From: Pseudomonas sp.
GTDB lineage: Bacteria > Pseudomonadota > Gammaproteobacteria > Pseudomonadales > Pseudomonadaceae
Assembly: GCF_017744435.1 (NCBI RefSeq)
Contig: NZ_JAGIBG010000011.1
Span: forward strand, 1 to 64,000
DNA length: 64,000 nucleotides
Reading direction: 5' to 3'
Of this stretch, positions 18,822 to 28,464 are shown one piece after another. Position 1 is the stretch's first letter, and every line of letters starts with the position of its first letter. The position numbers were made by a program, and so were the translations under genes. The notes under the pieces are model-generated. The model did not search any database. It saw nothing but the letters and a program-made list of their open reading frames with translations, and was not told where the DNA came from.

Positions 18822-19814
18822 TCACTGACCGTCGACCAGCCATTGCGGAATCCGCCGCTCCAGGTAATAGCCCGGATTCCGCAGGCTGCCGTCGACAAAC
18901 CCCACATGCCCGCCCCGCTCATGCAGCTCGAACTGTGTCTGCGCTGCCAGTTCGCTGGCCGTCGGCAGGCTGTGGCCGAACACGAACGGGTCGTCGGTGG
19001 CATGGATGATCAGCGTCGGCGTGCGGTTTTCACCCAGATAGAACCGGCTCGATGAGCGGCGATAATAATCGTGTGCATCGCTGAAACCGTTTAGCGGCGC
19101 GGTGACCTTGCCGTCGAAGTCCCAAAAGGTCTTCAACCTGCCCAATGGCCCCAGTCGGTCGAGCGCGGCCAGCCCCTCGTGATGCCCGCGGTCGCGGAAG
19201 TGCCGTTGCTTCAACTGCACGTAGGCCATCATCTCGCGCATGAAATGCGCCTGATACACCTTGGAAAAGCCTTGGCCGATGCGGTCGGCGCACTGATCCA
19301 GGCGAAACGGCACCGAGACCGCCACAGCCGACTCCAGTTGGCTTGCCGTGCCACTTTCCCCCAGGTACTTGAGCAGCACATTGCCGCCCAGCGAGTAGCC
19401 GACGGCATGCAGCGGGGCCAATGGCCGCTGGGCACGCAGGTGTGCGACCACTTCGGCCAGGTCTTCGCTGGCGCCGGAATGGTAGCTGCGCGGTAACAGG
19501 TTGGGCTCACCCGAACAGCCGCGCCAGTTGACCGCCACGCTGGCCCAGCCGCGGGCCTGCAGCGATTGCTGCAAGCCTTTGACGTAGGGAGAACGGGACG
19601 ATCCGGTCAAACCGTGAAGCACCAGTACCAGCGGCGCATCCGGGCTATGTGGCCCATGCCAGTCGAGGTCGAGGAAATCGCCATCGGCCAGCCACAGGCG
19701 TTCACGGCTTCGTTCCAGCTCCGGCAACTTGCGCCACAGTGGCCCCCACAGGGTTTGCAGGTGGGGGTTGGACAGGCCGATGGCCGGGCGGAATGTGGCG
19801 GTGAGACTGGGCAT
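18822..19814 (-). CDS. YheT-family alpha/beta hydrolase
   Basis: Protein of 330 residues with the YheT opening (FRPAIGLSNPHLQTLWG), oxyanion motif LVLHGLTGSS, nucleophile motif GYSLGGN (Ser), late acidic ATDDPF and catalytic histidine in HERGGHVGF. YheT-like enzymes act as carboxylesterases, possibly on lipids; the physiological substrate is not established. It lies downstream of the second M16 pair on the same strand (60-base gap) and may be read from that transcript. Confidence 0.87.
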   Translation of the reverse strand: MPSLTATFRPAIGLSNPHLQTLWGPLWRKLPELERSRERLWLADGDFLDLDWHGPHSPDAPLVLVLHGLTGSSRSPYVKGLQQSLQARGWASVAVNWRGCSGEPNLLPRSYHSGASEDLAEVVAHLRAQRPLAPLHAVGYSLGGNVLLKYLGESGTASQLESAVAVSVPFRLDQCADRIGQGFSKVYQAHFMREMMAYVQLKQRHFRDRGHHEGLAALDRLGPLGRLKTFWDFDGKVTAPLNGFSDAHDYYRRSSSRFYLGENRTPTLIIHATDDPFVFGHSLPTASELAAQTQFELHERGGHVGFVDGSLRNPGYYLERRIPQWLVDGQ

Positions 19815-19874
19815 GCTGGGCGACTCATGATGTGCCTGCGTAGAGTGCCATGAAACGCCGCCACTGTACCTGCG

Positions 19875-21230
19875 CTATTGGTCGGGGGCTGGCAGAGATT
19901 GCTGCTCGACGCTTGGGCCGACACTGACCTTTACGATGTAGCTTAGGTCGAGATGGCGCTGCATGGCGGCGCGGACATCTGCCTGGGTCAATCTGTTGAT
20001 GCGCTCGAGGTAAGTGTTGAGATGATCGTCAGGTTGGCGTTGGTGGGTAAGCTCCGAAAGCAATCCCGCCAGGCGCTTGTTCTGGGCGACACCACGCAGC
20101 AATTGCCCTTCCAGTTGTTTGCGTGCCACTTGCAGTTCGGCCTGGGTTGGCCCTTGCTCGATGAAATCGCGCAGCAGGGTTACCACCAGTTCCTGAGAAC
20201 CTTCCACGTGCGTTGGTGCGACTTCCCATTCGACGCTGAACAACCCGCCCGCGCGCAATGGCGATAGGCGGCTATGCACGCCGTAAGTGAGGCCGCGGCG
20301 TTGGCGCAGCTCCACCATCAAGCGCGATTCGAGCCCTTCTCCGAGTACATTGCTGGCCAGCTCCAGGGCCGGGAACTCCGGATCATTGGCGGGCACGTTC
20401 AGGGGAAGTACCAGCAGTGCAGCACTGCTCGCGCCAGGCTGTTCGACTTTCAGGGTCGCGCCGGTGGCGGCCGGGACCGTTGGCAGATCTGTTGCTGACC
20501 AGCCCTGTGGCAGAGCCACGCTGATCTGACGTGAGAGTGCTTTAGCCTCAGAGAGGGAAAGGTCTCCGACCATGACCATCTCCAGGTTGCTGGCGGAATA
20601 GGCGCGTTGGTGGAATGTGCGCAGATCGTCTGTAGTAACCGCCGTTACACCCTGTTTGGTGCCGCCCAGTGGGCAGCCATAAGGATGGCCATTGAACACG
20701 TGGCGGAAGGCTTCGTTACGCGCCCTCAATACGGGATGACGGTCGCGTGAAGCGCTGCTCTGCAGCAACTGCTGTTTGATCTTGTCCAGAGCAGAGGGAA
20801 GGAATGCCGGCTGTGCCACGAGGTTAGTGAACAGCGCCAGGGACGGCTCCAGTACGGCCTTGCTGCTCAGGCTACGCAGGCTCAGCGTCGCATGCTCCAG
20901 GCGAATCTGCTTTTCGGTATTTGCACCCAGGCGTTCGAGATGCTCGGCCTGCTGGGTGGCCGTGTACTGCTGGCTACCTTCATCGAGCATGTACAGCGTC
21001 AGTGCTGCCAGGCCGGGGTGCGCAGTGTCCTGGACTGTGCCGGCCCTGAACCTCAGTACTACATCGACGATAGGCAGTCCGCGGGCTTCGACGAATTTCA
21101 CGGTTGTGCCCGCTTCCGTGGTCCAGGCTTGCACCTGAGTCAGGATGGGCTCGAATTGATCAAGGTCGAGTCCCTGGGCAGAGACCAGGCCGCCGTAGAT
21201 GCTGTTTTGGGTTGCAGTCGAGTCATGCAT
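19875..21230 (-). CDS. M16-family peptidase-like protein, non-catalytic subunit (second pair)
   Basis: Protein of 451 residues with two M16 domains but no HxxEH zinc motif. It keeps the RRGLTYGVHSRLSP arginine/tyrosine motif that completes the active site of the partner in trans. There is no signal peptide, unlike the M16 proteins upstream. Start at ATG 21230 has AAGGAG eight bases away and overlaps the end of the catalytic partner gene. This is the organisation of heterodimeric M16B proteases. The substrate is unknown. Confidence 0.82.
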   Translation of the reverse strand: MHDSTATQNSIYGGLVSAQGLDLDQFEPILTQVQAWTTEAGTTVKFVEARGLPIVDVVLRFRAGTVQDTAHPGLAALTLYMLDEGSQQYTATQQAEHLERLGANTEKQIRLEHATLSLRSLSSKAVLEPSLALFTNLVAQPAFLPSALDKIKQQLLQSSASRDRHPVLRARNEAFRHVFNGHPYGCPLGGTKQGVTAVTTDDLRTFHQRAYSASNLEMVMVGDLSLSEAKALSRQISVALPQGWSATDLPTVPAATGATLKVEQPGASSAALLVLPLNVPANDPEFPALELASNVLGEGLESRLMVELRQRRGLTYGVHSRLSPLRAGGLFSVEWEVAPTHVEGSQELVVTLLRDFIEQGPTQAELQVARKQLEGQLLRGVAQNKRLAGLLSELTHQRQPDDHLNTYLERINRLTQADVRAAMQRHLDLSYIVKVSVGPSVEQQSLPAPDQ

Positions 21231-22524
21231 GAGCGCTCTCCTTGTCGTGCATAAACGTAATGGCAGCGCGGGAATCGGTCAGAAACTCAAGGGCTGCCAG
21301 TCCGACCTGCTCGGCTGTCACGGCTTCGATGGCCAGTCGCTCATCGTCCAGTGCTACCGGGTCCAGGCCGCAGGCGGCCTGTTTGCCAATGGCCTGGGCT
21401 TGCTTGTCGATGTCGTCCCTTTCGAACACCTGCCTGGCCAACAGGCGTGCCTTGGCACGTTGAAGGTCTTGCCTGGAAGGTGCCGACTGGCGAAACGCTT
21501 CGATTTCCAGCAGCAGCCTTACCGCTGCTACTTCCGGCGTTACCTGCGGGCTGCAAAAGGCGTAGAGCGCCAGCAGGCTGTCACCGCGCTGCCAGGGTTC
21601 GTAGGATGAGCGCAGGCCCAGCAAAATCGGGTCATCCAGAACCAGTCGTCGCTGCAGGATGCTGCTGTGTCCGTCAGCAAGCAGATCGGGCAGTAGCCGC
21701 AATGCGTAGGCTTGCTCGGCAGACCGGGCGGTACATTGGCTGGGGAGGTTGAAGCTGAGCAGGGTGCCTGTGTAAAGGCCGTGCAGGCGCAGTGTCTGAT
21801 GGCGTCGAGCTTGTGCCGGTGGTGTGAAAGTGGTCCGGCGTGTCGGCAGGCGATGGGCGGAAATTGATGCAAAGTGTCGAGTAACCAAGGTTTGCAGTTG
21901 TAGCAGGGTGATGTCGCCCGCGACTGCCAGCGTGGCATTGTTTGGGTGGTACCAGCTCTGGTACCAGGTTCGGGCAGCAGCCGGGGTCAGGTGCTCGAGG
22001 TCAGCCTTGTGGCCAAGGGTTGGTGTGCCATAACCGTGGTTGCCGTAGGCCAGTGACTGGTGATGTTCCAGTGCCAGAGACAAGGGGGCGTTGTCGACGT
22101 CTTCTCGGCGTTCGGCCATGACCACGCCCAGTTCGCGAGCAAAAGATGCGTCGCTGATCGTGGCGCTGGTCATGACGTCGGCCATGGCCTCCAGGGCGAT
22201 CTCGAGCCGACTGCCTGGCAGTGTCAGCGGAAAGGCCGTGGCGTCGGCGGAGGTGAAGGCATTCGGGGCGCCGCCGAGGCGGGTCATGGCGGCTGAATAT
22301 TGGCCATTTGTCAGTTTGCTGCTGCCTTCGAACAGCAGATGTTCCAAGGCATGGGAGAGACCGGTATGGCCTGCTGGCTCGTCGCTCGAACCGACGTGAT
22401 ACCAGAGTTGCGCACTGACCAGCGGTGCACGATGGTCTTCGCGTAGGTAGATACGCAGGCCGTTGGCAAGGGTGAACGATTGTACAGTGCTGCCTTGGGT
22501 TGGCGGAGAAGGGTGTTCGATCAT
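21223..22524 (-). CDS. M16-family zinc metallopeptidase, catalytic subunit (second pair)
   Basis: Protein of 433 residues. The inverted zinc motif H58-A-L-E61-H62 (in LSHALEHLLFEG) and the third ligand E138 (VMAERRE) have the normal 76-residue spacing. No signal peptide is visible: the start MIEHPSPPTQGS leads straight into the domain, so a cytoplasmic enzyme is likely. ATG at 22524 is preferred over TTG at 22563. It lies 87 bases after rsmD on the same strand and overlaps its non-catalytic partner. Codon choice looks less biased than in the first M16 pair. Confidence 0.83.
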   Translation of the reverse strand: MIEHPSPPTQGSTVQSFTLANGLRIYLREDHRAPLVSAQLWYHVGSSDEPAGHTGLSHALEHLLFEGSSKLTNGQYSAAMTRLGGAPNAFTSADATAFPLTLPGSRLEIALEAMADVMTSATISDASFARELGVVMAERREDVDNAPLSLALEHHQSLAYGNHGYGTPTLGHKADLEHLTPAAARTWYQSWYHPNNATLAVAGDITLLQLQTLVTRHFASISAHRLPTRRTTFTPPAQARRHQTLRLHGLYTGTLLSFNLPSQCTARSAEQAYALRLLPDLLADGHSSILQRRLVLDDPILLGLRSSYEPWQRGDSLLALYAFCSPQVTPEVAAVRLLLEIEAFRQSAPSRQDLQRAKARLLARQVFERDDIDKQAQAIGKQAACGLDPVALDDERLAIEAVTAEQVGLAALEFLTDSRAAITFMHDKESAHA

Positions 22525-22611
22525 GGTTGAAGTGCTCCTGCGAGATCTTGGGAGCAGCTTCAACCATGCTGACGGCGGGTTTGCGGTAACTAAATACGGC
22601 TTACGGCGGAA

Positions 22612-23214
22612 TCAGCCCCGTTGCCACAGTGCGTAATGCACCTGGCCGGTCTTCTTCTCGCGGTGCAGGCGCCAGTTGCCGGGCATCGGCAGCGTCGACG
22701 GGGCGGCCTCGCTTTCGGTGTAGACCCACGCCTGTTCGCGCAGCCACTGGTTCTGTTCCAGCAGGTTGCAGGTGTTGGCCAGCAGGTCCTGGTGGAACGG
22801 CGGGTCGAGGAACACCACGTCGAACTGCTGCTTGGCCGGGTTCTGCAGGTAGCGCAGGGCGTCGGTCTGCAGGATCTGCCCGCGTGGGCAGCGCAGGATC
22901 TCGAGGTTGTTCTTCAGGTTGCTGATGGCCGCCGGGTTGCTGTCCAGCGCCACGGCATTCTCGGCGCCGCGGGACAGCGCCTCGAGCACCAGGGCGCCAC
23001 TGCCGGTGAAGGCATCCAGCACCTGGGCGCCTTCGATGTAGGGCGCCAGCCAGTTGAATACGGTTTCACGCACGCGGTCAGGCGTAGGGCGCAGGCCTTC
23101 GCCTTCCGGTACCGCCAGGCGGCGGCTGCGCCACTCGCCGGCGATGATGCGCAGGTGACCCTGGCCCTTGCTTTGGCCCTGCTGCGGGCGGGCGGGAGGG
23201 GTGGATCTAGGCAT
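22612..23214 (-). CDS. rsmD: 16S rRNA (guanine966-N2)-methyltransferase
   Basis: SAM-dependent methyltransferase of 200 residues acting on the assembled small subunit. Features are LRIIAGEWRSRRL, RPTPDRVRETVFNWL, the SAM motif VLDAFTGSGALVLEALSRGA and the catalytic DPPF in VVFLDPPFHQD. The start overlaps the stop of the upstream M16 gene by one base (TAATG), so it is translationally linked to it. In many bacteria rsmD adjoins ftsY; here the M16 pair lies between. Confidence 0.95.
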   Translation of the reverse strand: MPRSTPPARPQQGQSKGQGHLRIIAGEWRSRRLAVPEGEGLRPTPDRVRETVFNWLAPYIEGAQVLDAFTGSGALVLEALSRGAENAVALDSNPAAISNLKNNLEILRCPRGQILQTDALRYLQNPAKQQFDVVFLDPPFHQDLLANTCNLLEQNQWLREQAWVYTESEAAPSTLPMPGNWRLHREKKTGQVHYALWQRG

Positions 23215-24698
23215 TAGTGCTCCGGTACGCCGAGCGGCTGCTCGGACGGTTTGTCAGTGGGGGCAGGCAGTGGCTTTTGTGGCACTTTCGGGCCAACGGT
23301 GACGATCACCAGTTTATCGGCAGACAGGTGCTTGTTCATCGCCGCCTTGACCTGTTCGACGGTCAAAGCCTGGGACTGCTGCATGAAGTCTTCCAGCCAT
23401 GTCAGTGGCAGGTTGTAGAAACCGATCGCGCCCAATTGGCCGACGATGCTGGCATTGCTGGCATTGGACAGCGGGAAGCTGCCGGCCAGTTCGCGCTTGG
23501 CATCGTCCAGCTCCTGCTGGGTCGGGCCGCCCTTGAGGTAATCGGCGAGGATGTCCTGGACCAGCTTGAGCGTGCCTTCACTGAGTTCGGCACGGGTCTG
23601 CAGGTTGATCATGAACGGGCCACGTACCTGCATTGGGCTGAACACCGAGTACACGCCGTAGGTCAGGCCGCGTTTTTCGCGGACTTCACTCATCAGGCGG
23701 GTGCCGAAGGCGCCGCCGCCGAGGATCTGGTTGCCCAACGACAGGGCCGGCCAGTCCGGATCCTGACGGTCGATACCGAGTTCGGCGAGCATCAGGTGAG
23801 TCTGCTTGCTCGGGAAGTCGATATGGGTAACGCCGGCCTTGGGCTCAACCGGCTGGGCTGGTTTGGCCAGTGCCGGGCCCTTGGGCAGGGCAGCGGACAC
23901 CTGGGCGGCGACGGCCTCGGCTTCTTCGCGGCTGAGGTCGCCGACCAGGGCGATCACTGCATTGCCAGCGGCATAGGCCTTGGCGTGGAAGGCGCGCAAC
24001 TGCTCAAGGGTGATGCCTGGCACGCTCTCGGCGCTGCCATCGCTTGGCTGGGCGTAAGGGTGGTCGCCGTAGAGCTTGCTGAACAGGGCCTTGCCGGCGA
24101 TCTTGCCGGGGTTCTGCTTCTCGTACTCGAAACCGGCCAGCAGCTGGTTCTTGATGCGTTTCAATGCATCTTCCGGGAAGGTCGGCTTGCCGGCCACTTC
24201 GGCGAACAGCTTGAGGGCTGGTTCGCGCTTGTCCTTGGCGCTCAGGCTGCGCAGCGAAGCCACGGCCATGTCGCGGTAGGAACCATTGCCAAAGTCGGCA
24301 CCCAGGCCTTCGAAGCCTTCGGCGATGGCGGTCACGTCCTTGCCGGCCACACCCTCGTTGAGCATGGCGTTGGTCAGGGTGGCCAGGCCAGGGATGTTGC
24401 CGTCCTGGCTGCTGCCGGCGGCAAAGGTCACGCGCAGGTCGAACATCGGCAGCTCGCGGGCCTCGACGAACAATACCCGGGCGCCTTCGGCGGTGGTCCA
24501 GTTCTGGATGTTCAGCTGGCGCCGGCTGGGCGCCTTGCCATCCAGCTCGGCCAGCGATTGCAGGGTATTGGCCGGGCGCGCGGCGCTGCTATCGGCCTCG
24601 GAATGGGCCGGGCGGGCGAGCACGGCAGCCACGGCCACCACCAGCGCGATGATGCCCGTGCCGATCAGGGTGTAGCGTGGTGCGCTGCGATCACTCAT
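23214..24698 (-). CDS. M16-family peptidase-like protein, exported non-catalytic subunit (first pair)
   Basis: Protein of about 494 residues. An N-terminal hydrophobic segment (YTLIGTGIIALVVAVAAVLA, about residues 9-28) acts as a signal or anchor. Two M16 domains follow without HxxEH but with the KRGLTYGVYSVFSP motif. The proline-rich tail ends LGVPEH. ATG at 24698 has AGGAG upstream and overlaps the catalytic partner by eight bases. It probably forms a periplasmic heterodimer with that partner; the substrate is unknown. Confidence 0.83.
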   Translation of the reverse strand: MSDRSAPRYTLIGTGIIALVVAVAAVLARPAHSEADSSAARPANTLQSLAELDGKAPSRRQLNIQNWTTAEGARVLFVEARELPMFDLRVTFAAGSSQDGNIPGLATLTNAMLNEGVAGKDVTAIAEGFEGLGADFGNGSYRDMAVASLRSLSAKDKREPALKLFAEVAGKPTFPEDALKRIKNQLLAGFEYEKQNPGKIAGKALFSKLYGDHPYAQPSDGSAESVPGITLEQLRAFHAKAYAAGNAVIALVGDLSREEAEAVAAQVSAALPKGPALAKPAQPVEPKAGVTHIDFPSKQTHLMLAELGIDRQDPDWPALSLGNQILGGGAFGTRLMSEVREKRGLTYGVYSVFSPMQVRGPFMINLQTRAELSEGTLKLVQDILADYLKGGPTQQELDDAKRELAGSFPLSNASNASIVGQLGAIGFYNLPLTWLEDFMQQSQALTVEQVKAAMNKHLSADKLVIVTVGPKVPQKPLPAPTDKPSEQPLGVPEH

Positions 24699-26046
24699 GA
24701 GCGGACTCCTCGGGCAGTACATGGGCAACGCTCAGGCGTTCGCGGGTGAAATAGGTGCGTGCAGCGTTTTGCACGTCTTCCGGGGTGACGCGCTTGAGTT
24801 CGTCCAGTTCGCTGTCGATCAGCTTCCAGGACAGGCCGACGGTTTCCAGCTGGCCGATGGTGGTGGCCTGGCTGCTGATGGAGTCGCGGTCGTAGACCAG
24901 GCCAGCGATGACCTGGGCACGCACGCGCTCCAGTTCTTCGGCGCTCGGCGGGGTGGTCTTGAGCTCGTCGAGCAATTGCCAGACGCCTTTTTCGACGTCG
25001 GCCAGGGTCTTCTGCTTCTGCACGTTCGGCGTGGCCGAGATCAGGAACAGGCTGTCGCCGCGGGTGAAGGCGTTGTAGCTGGACGAGGCGCCGGCCACCA
25101 GCTCCTGGCCACGTTCCAGGCGTGCCGGCATGCGCGCGCTGTAGCCGCCATCGAGCAGGGCCGAGATCAGCCGCAGGGCGTGCACGGTGCGTGGGTCCTT
25201 GGCGGTGGCCAGGCCCGGTACGTTGAAGCCGTAGATCAGGCTCGGCAACTGGGTGCGCACGTGCAGGGTCAACTGGCGCTGGCCTGGCTCGGCCAGTTCC
25301 AGCGGCAGTTTGGCGGGGGGTACGGCGCGCTTGGGAATGCTGCCGAAGTACTTCTGTGCCAGTCCTTTGACTTCATCGGCGGTGACATCGCCGACCACCA
25401 CCAGGGTGGCGTTGTTCGGTGCGTACCAGGATTCGTACCAGTGGCGCAGTTCCTCGACCTTCATGCGTTCGAGGTCGGCCATCCAGCCGATGGTCGGGGT
25501 GTGGTAGCCGCTGGCCGGGAAGGCCATGGCGCGGAACAGCTCGAAGGCCTTGGAACTCGGTTGGTCATCGGTACGCAGGCGGCGCTCTTCCTTGATCACC
25601 TCGATTTCGCGGGCGAACTCGTCGGCAGGCAGGCGCAGGCTGGCCAGGCGGTCGGCCTCCAGCTCCAGGGCCACCGGCAGGCGGTCGCGGGCCAGCACCT
25701 GGTAGTAGGCGGTGTAGTCGTCGCTGGTGAAGGCGTTCTCTTCCGCACCGAGGTCACGCAGTATGCGCGAGGCCTCGCCGGGGCCGATCTTGGCACTGCC
25801 CTTGAACATCATGTGCTCCAGGGCATGGGACAGGCCTGTCTGGCCCGGGGTCTCGTAGCTGGAGCCGACCTTGTACCAGATCTGCGAGACCACCACCGGG
25901 GCACGGTGGTCTTCGCGCACGACCACCTTGAGGCCGTTGTCGAGGATGAATTCGTGGGTCGGTTGCACGTCGGCGGCAAACACCGCAAGCGGCAGGCAGA
26001 GCGTGCTGAGCAACAGGCCAGCGGCGTGGCGGGCTAGAGCATTCAT
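24691..26046 (-). CDS. M16-family zinc metallopeptidase, exported catalytic subunit (first pair)
   Basis: Precursor of 451 residues with a clear signal peptide (residues 1-25, cut after VFA-A). Zinc ligands are H74 and H78 in HALEHMMFKG and E154 in VIKEERR, with E77 as catalytic base. It is divergent from ftsY, and heads the minus-strand run that continues through the partner, rsmD and the second M16 pair. It is likely periplasmic, degrading or maturing small peptides by analogy with the family. Confidence 0.87.
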   Translation of the reverse strand: MNALARHAAGLLLSTLCLPLAVFAADVQPTHEFILDNGLKVVVREDHRAPVVVSQIWYKVGSSYETPGQTGLSHALEHMMFKGSAKIGPGEASRILRDLGAEENAFTSDDYTAYYQVLARDRLPVALELEADRLASLRLPADEFAREIEVIKEERRLRTDDQPSSKAFELFRAMAFPASGYHTPTIGWMADLERMKVEELRHWYESWYAPNNATLVVVGDVTADEVKGLAQKYFGSIPKRAVPPAKLPLELAEPGQRQLTLHVRTQLPSLIYGFNVPGLATAKDPRTVHALRLISALLDGGYSARMPARLERGQELVAGASSSYNAFTRGDSLFLISATPNVQKQKTLADVEKGVWQLLDELKTTPPSAEELERVRAQVIAGLVYDRDSISSQATTIGQLETVGLSWKLIDSELDELKRVTPEDVQNAARTYFTRERLSVAHVLPEESAHE

Positions 26047-26278
26047 ACGGTGATTAACCTGTTCGGCGGCCCGCTGGTTTAGCGTCGGCGGGCCAGGAGG
26101 TGCTAGGATACTGATCCGGTTGCCTGGCGACCATGCCTGTCGCCGTTCTGGCCCGCAGGCCCTTTAAGACAAAACATTGCGCATGAACCAGTCGGATTCA
26201 AAATAGTCTGTTCTGCGTTTAGAGAATTTCCGATGTGCCAGCTGCTGGCCCATCGCTACCCTGAGATAGCCGTCTTCC

Positions 26279-27790
26279 ATGTTTGGTTCCAACGACGACA
26301 AAAAAGCGCCGGCCGAGGCTGGCGAGAAAAAAGGCCTGTTCAGCTGGTTTCGCAAGAAGCCGCAGCAACCTGTCGCCGAACAGCCTCAAACGCCTGAGCC
26401 ACAAGCGCCCGAGGTGCAGCCGGCCGAGCCGGTAGCGCCGCAGCCTGCAGCCGAGCAGCAGCTGGTCGAGGCGCCGCAGCCTGCACCGCCTGTGTCCACG
26501 GTGGTCGAAGCGCCTGTGCCAGAGCCGGTCGCTTCCCAGCCAGTGCAGGCGCCTGAGCCTGAGCCGATTGCCTCTGCGCCGCTGGTCGCACCGGTGCCTG
26601 AACCTGTCGCCTCCCTGCCTCTGCAAGCAGCACCGGTCGAGGTTGCCCCGGTGGTCGAGCATGCCGCCCCTGTCAGCAACCTGGTGCTTCCGGTCGCCGA
26701 AGAGCCTGTGGCGCTGGTGCCGGACCTGGAGCCGAAGGCGCCGCCGGTGATACCGGAACGTCCTGCACCGGAGCCGGTGGTCGTGGCCCCGGTCGCGGCC
26801 CCTGCGCCCGCCGAACCGGAACCAGCCCCCGTGGTGGCTGCCCCGGTTGCCAGCGAGCAGTCCAAGCCTGGTTTCTTCGCCCGCCTCAAGCAGGGCCTGT
26901 CGAAGACCAGCGCCAGCATCGGCGAAGGCATGGCCAGCCTGTTCCTGGGCAAAAAGGTTATCGATGACGACCTGCTCGACGAGATCGAAACCCGCCTGTT
27001 GACCGCCGACGTCGGCGTCGAGGCAACCTCGGCCATCGTCCAGAACCTGACCCAGAAGGTTGCCCGCAAGCAGCTGGCTGACGCCGACGCGCTGTACAAG
27101 TCACTGCAGGAAGAACTGGCCGCACTGCTGCGCCCGGTCGAGCAGCCGCTGAAGGTCCAGGCGCAGAACAAGCCCTACGTGATCCTCGTGGTTGGTGTGA
27201 ACGGTGCCGGCAAGACCACCACCATCGGCAAGCTGGCCAAGAAGCTGCAGCTGGAAGGCAAGAAGGTCATGCTGGCTGCCGGTGACACCTTCCGTGCCGC
27301 TGCCGTTGAGCAGCTGCAGGTCTGGGGCGAGCGTAACCAGATCCCGGTGATCGCCCAGCACACCGGCGCCGATTCCGCCTCGGTGATCTTCGACGCCGTG
27401 CAGGCCGCCAAGGCCCGTGGTGTCGATGTGCTGATCGCCGATACCGCCGGCCGCCTGCACACCAAAGACAACCTGATGGAAGAGCTGAAGAAGGTCCGCC
27501 GGGTCATCGGCAAGCTCGACGCCGAGGCACCGCACGAGGTGCTGCTGGTGCTCGACGCCGGTACCGGGCAGAACGCCATCAGCCAGGCCAAGTACTTCAA
27601 CCAGAGCGTCGAACTGACCGGCCTGGCCCTGACCAAGCTGGACGGCACTGCCAAAGGCGGGGTGATCTTTGCCCTGGCCAAGCAGTTCAGCATCCCGATC
27701 CGCTTCATCGGCGTCGGTGAAGGTATCGACGACCTGCGTACTTTCGAAGCCGAGCCGTTCGTCAAGGCTCTGTTCGCCGAGCGAGACTGA
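26279..27790 (+). CDS. ftsY: Signal recognition particle receptor
   Basis: SRP receptor GTPase of 503 residues that docks ribosome-nascent chains at the inner membrane. The N-terminus is charged, then a long Pro/Ala/Val/Glu-rich linker runs to about residue 195. The NG domain follows with G1 GVNGAGKTTTIGKLA, DTFRAAAVEQL, DTAGRLHT and TKLDGTAKGG. The linker is repetitive (EPVA/APVP-like units), which makes it prone to length change. ftsE follows after two bases. Confidence 0.96.
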   Translation: MFGSNDDKKAPAEAGEKKGLFSWFRKKPQQPVAEQPQTPEPQAPEVQPAEPVAPQPAAEQQLVEAPQPAPPVSTVVEAPVPEPVASQPVQAPEPEPIASAPLVAPVPEPVASLPLQAAPVEVAPVVEHAAPVSNLVLPVAEEPVALVPDLEPKAPPVIPERPAPEPVVVAPVAAPAPAEPEPAPVVAAPVASEQSKPGFFARLKQGLSKTSASIGEGMASLFLGKKVIDDDLLDEIETRLLTADVGVEATSAIVQNLTQKVARKQLADADALYKSLQEELAALLRPVEQPLKVQAQNKPYVILVVGVNGAGKTTTIGKLAKKLQLEGKKVMLAAGDTFRAAAVEQLQVWGERNQIPVIAQHTGADSASVIFDAVQAAKARGVDVLIADTAGRLHTKDNLMEELKKVRRVIGKLDAEAPHEVLLVLDAGTGQNAISQAKYFNQSVELTGLALTKLDGTAKGGVIFALAKQFSIPIRFIGVGEGIDDLRTFEAEPFVKALFAERD

Positions 27791-27792
27791 CC

Positions 27793-28464
27793 ATGATCCG
27801 ATTCGAACAGGTTGCCAAGCGCTACCCTAACGGCCATGTCGGCTTGCATGAGCTGAGTTTCCGGGCGCGCCGGGGCGAATTCCTGTTCGTCACCGGGCAC
27901 TCGGGCGCGGGCAAGAGCACCTTGCTGCGCCTGCTGCTGGCCATGGAACGCCCGACCAGCGGTAAGCTGATGCTGGCCGGGCAGGACCTGGGCCAGATCA
28001 GCAATGCGCAGATCCCGTTCCTGCGCCGGCAGATCGGCGTGGTGTTCCAGAACCACCAGCTGCTGTTCGACCGCACGGTGTTCAACAACATCGCCCTGCC
28101 GTTGCAGATTCTCGGCTTGTCCAAGGCCGAGATCGCCAAGCGCGTGGATTCGGCGCTGGAGCGCGTTTCGCTGTCCGACAAGGGCGAGCTGTTCCCGGCC
28201 GACCTGTCCACTGGCCAGCAGCAGCGGGTCGGTATCGCCCGCGCCATCGTTCACCAGCCAGCCCTGCTGCTGGCGGACGAACCCACCGGTAACCTCGACC
28301 CGCGCCTGGCTGCGGAGATCATGGGTGTGTTCGAGGACATCAACCGCCTGGGCACCACGGTTCTGATCGCCAGTCACGACCTGGCACTGATTGCGCGCAT
28401 GCGCCACCGCATGCTGACCCTGCAGCGCGGTCGTCTGATCGGCGATGGGGAGGCCGGGCAATGA
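27793..28464 (+). CDS. ftsE: Cell division ABC-type ATPase FtsE
   Basis: ATPase of 223 residues that works with FtsX at the septum to control peptidoglycan amidase activation. Walker A is GHSGAGKST, the signature is LSTGQQQRVGIARA and Walker B is LLLADEPTGNLD, with a following SHDLALI switch histidine. Its stop overlaps the ftsX start by four bases (ATGA). Confidence 0.97.
   Translation: MIRFEQVAKRYPNGHVGLHELSFRARRGEFLFVTGHSGAGKSTLLRLLLAMERPTSGKLMLAGQDLGQISNAQIPFLRRQIGVVFQNHQLLFDRTVFNNIALPLQILGLSKAEIAKRVDSALERVSLSDKGELFPADLSTGQQQRVGIARAIVHQPALLLADEPTGNLDPRLAAEIMGVFEDINRLGTTVLIASHDLALIARMRHRMLTLQRGRLIGDGEAGQ

Noticed and set aside
22525..22611. A RiPP precursor peptide beside the second M16 pair
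   Set aside because: The gap between rsmD and the catalytic M16 gene holds no open frame with a ribosome site and peptide-like core.
26340..27171. Repetitive EPVA/APVP coding in ftsY as a possible tandem repeat or inserted element
   Set aside because: It is the usual low-complexity acidic/proline linker of FtsY, in frame and without exact tandem units.
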